Part shown: positions 28,662 through 30,149 of the stretch, piece by piece | Layout of the letters: each line of letters starts with the position of its first letter | Numbering within the stretch: position 1 is the stretch's first letter | Virus record (IMG/VR): IMGVR_UViG_3300030098_006558 | Span: 1 to 30,149 of that record | Source: a virus | Reading direction: 5' to 3' (one strand) | Length of the DNA: 30,149 nucleotides | Program-made: the position numbers and the translations under genes | The notes under the pieces: generated by a model | What the model saw: the letters and a program-made list of their open reading frames with translations, nothing else | The model's database searches: none | Told to the model about the DNA's origin: nothing

Positions 28662-28754
28662 TTTATTGGGGAAAAAAATGGGGCGAGCGATGGGACTTGA
28701 ACCCACGACCCCCGGAATCACAATCCGTTTCCGTGAAATATTTTCCTCAATAAA
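28662..28754. repeat. 14-bp inverted repeat flanking the attP core
   Basis: TTTATTGGGGAAAA (28662-28675) and TTTTCCTCAATAAA (28741-28754) are inverted with one mismatch and enclose the tRNA-like core (28679-28727). It probably marks host-factor or integrase contacts. A smaller hairpin ACTTAG-CAAC-CTAAGT follows at 28762-28777. Confidence 0.55.
28679..28727 (-). other. attP: attP core: 3' half of tRNA-His(GTG)
   Basis: The minus strand reads from the anticodon arm (CGGATTGTGATTCCG, loop with anticodon GTG) through the variable loop and T arm (GTGGGTTCAAGTCCCAT) to the acceptor end and an encoded CCA. Upstream of the anticodon arm the tRNA similarity stops: the base at position 27 cannot pair. 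So this is only the 3' part, not a functional tRNA. On integration it would restore the 3' end of the host tRNA-His gene (attB). The integrase gene lies about 1.1 kb away. Confidence 0.85.
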
Positions 28755-28797
28755 AACAACAACTTAGCAACCTAAGTCATTGGTTTGCTTAACATGA

Positions 28798-28846
28798 GGA
28801 TAGTATACGGATACTAAACGGATAGCAAGAGGATATTAAAAGGATA
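28798..28846. repeat. Five GGATA repeats at exact 11-bp spacing
   Basis: GGATA starts at 28798, 28809, 28820, 28831 and 28842. Between them lie AT-rich hexamers (GTATAC, CTAAAC, GCAAGA, TTAAAA). The exact 11-bp phasing puts all copies on one face of the helix. It is probably a cooperative binding array for an excisionase or the integrase N-terminus in the right arm of attP. Confidence 0.7.
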
Positions 28847-28849
28847 GTC

Positions 28850-28871
28850 AAAATATCTGAAATTTCTCTGA
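28850..28871. repeat. 22-bp direct repeat, right side of attP
   Basis: An exact copy of the 22 bases at 28585-28606 (core TGAAATTTCTCTGA), immediately after the fifth GGATA unit. It is probably an arm-type integrase site. Confidence 0.65.
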
Positions 28872-28891
28872 GCTCTCTCTACTCACGTAAT

Positions 28892-28910
28892 ATTACAGAG
28901 CGTAATTATA
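28892..28910 (-). promoter_or_regulatory. Operator copy next to a TATAAT, end of lysis cassette
   Basis: ATTACAGAGCGTAAT (28892-28906) matches the operator consensus in both halves with one mismatch in the first. A perfect minus-strand TATAAT lies at 28910-28905, but no good -35 is seen. A regulated transcript entering attP, or a decoy/spacing operator, is possible. Confidence 0.45.
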
Positions 28911-29352
28911 GTGCTTCCATCCGTTTGATAAGGCGGGTTGATCGCATAGGCAGTTGGCGATGCCATCGAGAGTCGCGCATTTCGACTGCGGCAAGCTGAT
29001 AATTGGGCGGTTGTTCATTGAGCGCATTCAGAAAATTATTGAATTTACTTAATCTGGGCAAACCCAAATTGAACATCATATTGGCGATAATTAATTGTGC
29101 TTCGGGCTCTAAAATAGGAAAGTTTTTGATTAGCCTGTCGCAATCTTCAAGAACACCCTCGATGTCTTCATCAAATAATTCCTGACATCGCTGCTCAGTG
29201 ATTGTGTCACCAACTTCTAAAGCAGCCTCGGGGTCATCAGACCTAATCATATGACCAATTCCAACTGTGGCTTTGTCAGCTGTACACATATAAACGTCTA
29301 GCCGTTTACCCTCGTCAATTATTAGCTCTTCACGCAGTTGATCAATGTTCAT
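28906..29352 (-). CDS. GH24 endolysin (T4-like lysozyme)
   Basis: A 148-residue muramidase that cuts peptidoglycan at the end of infection. ELIIDEGKRLDVYMCTADKA, then TVGIGHMI, is the T4-lysozyme active-site region: E14, then Cys (C23) in the place of T4 Asp20, and T29 (E-x8-C-x5-T). T4 lysozyme with this Asp replaced by Cys is known to remain active, and natural Cys versions occur, so it is probably functional. The C-terminal part FNLGLPRLSKFNNFLNAL and RWHRQLPMRSTRLIKRMEAL is typical. No signal peptide or SAR helix is visible, so it needs the holin. It overlaps the holin gene as ATGA. Confidence 0.92.
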   Translation of the reverse strand: MNIDQLREELIIDEGKRLDVYMCTADKATVGIGHMIRSDDPEAALEVGDTITEQRCQELFDEDIEGVLEDCDRLIKNFPILEPEAQLIIANMMFNLGLPRLSKFNNFLNALNEQPPNYQLAAVEMRDSRWHRQLPMRSTRLIKRMEAL

Positions 29353-29816
29353 TTTGAAACCCTTGCTCTGGCTTTGCTCATCGCACGATTACCAAACCAA
29401 AAGGCAACAATTGCTGAAAAGATTGCTTGGGTTTCGTCATCCCAAATGGCAAGCACTCCAGCTTGAAGATCCATACCATTAGTATTTACCATAGTGTATA
29501 AAGTGACCCCTTTGACGGTAGCAAAAAGTGTAAAGAAGGCGTAAGTAAGGATAGGGCGCACAGAACCCCGAAGAGCGTTGACAAAAGATCCAGCGTTAAG
29601 ATTTCGATCATGTTGGTAAATACTTTCTGTTTCTGAAATGTCTGCTTTGGCCTCTAGCTCTTGAAGCTTTAGCTCGTTAAGTTTTGCAGCGTAAGATGCC
29701 TTTGCCTCGAGCATTTTTAAAGCTTGGGCATCAGCTTGCTTTTGTTTGAAATACCCTAAGACCTCTGGCACAATCGATGTTCCAAACCCCAGAAGCGTTC
29801 CTAGCAAGCTAATCAT
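29349..29816 (-). CDS. Holin of the 3-TM gene-transfer-release family
   Basis: ATG 29816 (MISLLGTLLGFGTSIVPEVL) with GAGGAAG just upstream gives 155 residues; the longer open frame has no ribosome site. The N-terminal hydrophobic helix is followed by a long charged coil (QALKMLEAKASYAAKLNELK; LQELEAKADISETESIYQHD). The transmembrane segments near PILTYAFFTLFATVKGVTLY and IFSAIVAFWFGNRAMSK complete the family pattern. It makes the membrane hole that releases the endolysin. It overlaps the preceding small gene by 8 bases. Confidence 0.86.
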   Translation of the reverse strand: MISLLGTLLGFGTSIVPEVLGYFKQKQADAQALKMLEAKASYAAKLNELKLQELEAKADISETESIYQHDRNLNAGSFVNALRGSVRPILTYAFFTLFATVKGVTLYTMVNTNGMDLQAGVLAIWDDETQAIFSAIVAFWFGNRAMSKARARVSK

Positions 29817-29967
29817 CTTCTTCCTCGATCCATTTAATATGATTTTCAAGCAAGTTAATGGTCGTGTAATAATGGCCCATACCAGAACCTTCGCGATCTG
29901 CAATCATTCGAAGAATTTCAATTTCCTTTTTCAACATCGCAACTCGCGCTATGTCTGCTGTATTCAT
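29809..29967 (-). CDS. 52-residue helical protein of the lysis cassette
   Basis: MNTADIARVAMLKKEIEILR, MIADREGSGMGHYYTTINLL, ENHIKWIEEEDD: charged, helical, perhaps coiled-coil. ATG 29967 overlaps the preceding stop as ATGA and its end overlaps the holin start. No family is recognised; it may be a small spanin-like or antiholin partner, but it has no membrane helix or lipobox. Confidence 0.75.
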   Translation of the reverse strand: MNTADIARVAMLKKEIEILRMIADREGSGMGHYYTTINLLENHIKWIEEEDD

Positions 29968-30149
29968 TTTCTTGAAGCTCCCATAGCTTGAAATCCAAAG
30001 AAGGCACTGATAATCCCTGCGCCGCTTATATAAAAAAGATTTGAAAGATCGGTCAGAACTGCTATTCGACTTTCTGGCAAAACAAACATCACAACTGTAA
30101 AAATCAACATCGAAACAGCCGTTCCAATTGTTATTCGTTCTTGAGTTTT
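29964..30149 (-). CDS. Small membrane protein, 5' end cut by the window edge
   Basis: The last 61 codons read TQERITIGTAVSMLIFTVVM, FVLPESRIAVLTDLSNLFYI, SGAGIISAFFGFQAMGASRK, with two transmembrane segments (about TAVSMLIFTVVMFVL and NLFYISGAGIISAFFGF) joined by a short polar loop. It is adjacent to the holin gene, so it may be a second holin/antiholin, but its N-terminus is missing. Confidence 0.75.
   Translation of the reverse strand, partial: KTQERITIGTAVSMLIFTVVMFVLPESRIAVLTDLSNLFYISGAGIISAFFGFQAMGASRK

Noticed and set aside
28679-28760. Functional tRNA gene
   Set aside because: Only the 3' half is tRNA-like; no D arm or 5' acceptor strand is found, so it is an attachment core.
1-30149. 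CRISPR array, insertion sequence or transposase
   Set aside because: No spaced 25-40-bp repeats, no DDE motif and no terminal inverted repeats with target duplications were seen.

Overview
The window is most of the genome of a temperate, short-tailed (podovirus-like) phage. It carries a complete late module (terminase, portal, scaffold, capsid, adaptor, tail hub), a replication/recombination module, a repressor with divergent early promoters, a tyrosine integrase and a lysis cassette. GC looks like about 40%. The gene set (DUF5309-type capsid, P22-gp10-like tail hub, small Lys-rich DUF5872/DUF6321-type proteins, DUF6362, 3-TM holin of the gene-transfer-release family) resembles marine podoviruses of Alphaproteobacteria, but the host is an inference. 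Almost every gene lies on the minus strand, so transcription runs right to left. Only two small genes, next to the repressor, are on the plus strand.

Layout from right to left along transcription. 30149-28906: lysis cassette (partial membrane protein, 52-aa protein, 3-TM holin, GH24 endolysin). 28906-28491: a 415-bp non-coding integration locus. It holds the 3' half of a tRNA-His gene as attP core, long repeats that look like integrase arm sites, five GGATA repeats at exact 11-bp spacing, and a repressor-type operator at each end. 28490-25709: small hypothetical genes, integrase and a 233-aa unknown. 25602-24136: immunity region with an S24-like repressor, divergent apparently leaderless promoters, a DUF6378-like gene and a zinc-ribbon gene. 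24237-17500: early operon of HTH proteins, resolvase-like nuclease, Sak4-like ATPase, DUF669-like protein, Fe-S PD-(D/E)XK nuclease, C5 DNA methyltransferase, TOPRIM/AAA primase-helicase and a DUF6362 regulator, ending in an iteron-like array that may be an origin. 17412-1: packaging and virion genes.

Because attP lies inside the phage sequence, with lysis genes on one side and integrase on the other, the window represents free, circular or permuted phage DNA and not an integrated prophage. Lysis genes at the right edge probably join virion genes at the left edge on the circular map; both edges cut genes.

How the genes work together (inference). The repressor binds a 15-bp palindrome of consensus ATTACGAAACGTAAT. 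I find it at five places, four of them overlapping promoter-like sequences: its own promoter, the rightward promoter facing it, the leftward early promoter and the integrase-operon promoter. Late expression appears to pass two intrinsic terminators, before terS and after the capsid gene, which suggests antitermination or dosage control. The most unusual signals are a 324-codon ORF open in a second frame of the methyltransferase gene, the symmetrical leaderless immunity promoters, and the architecture of the attP region.
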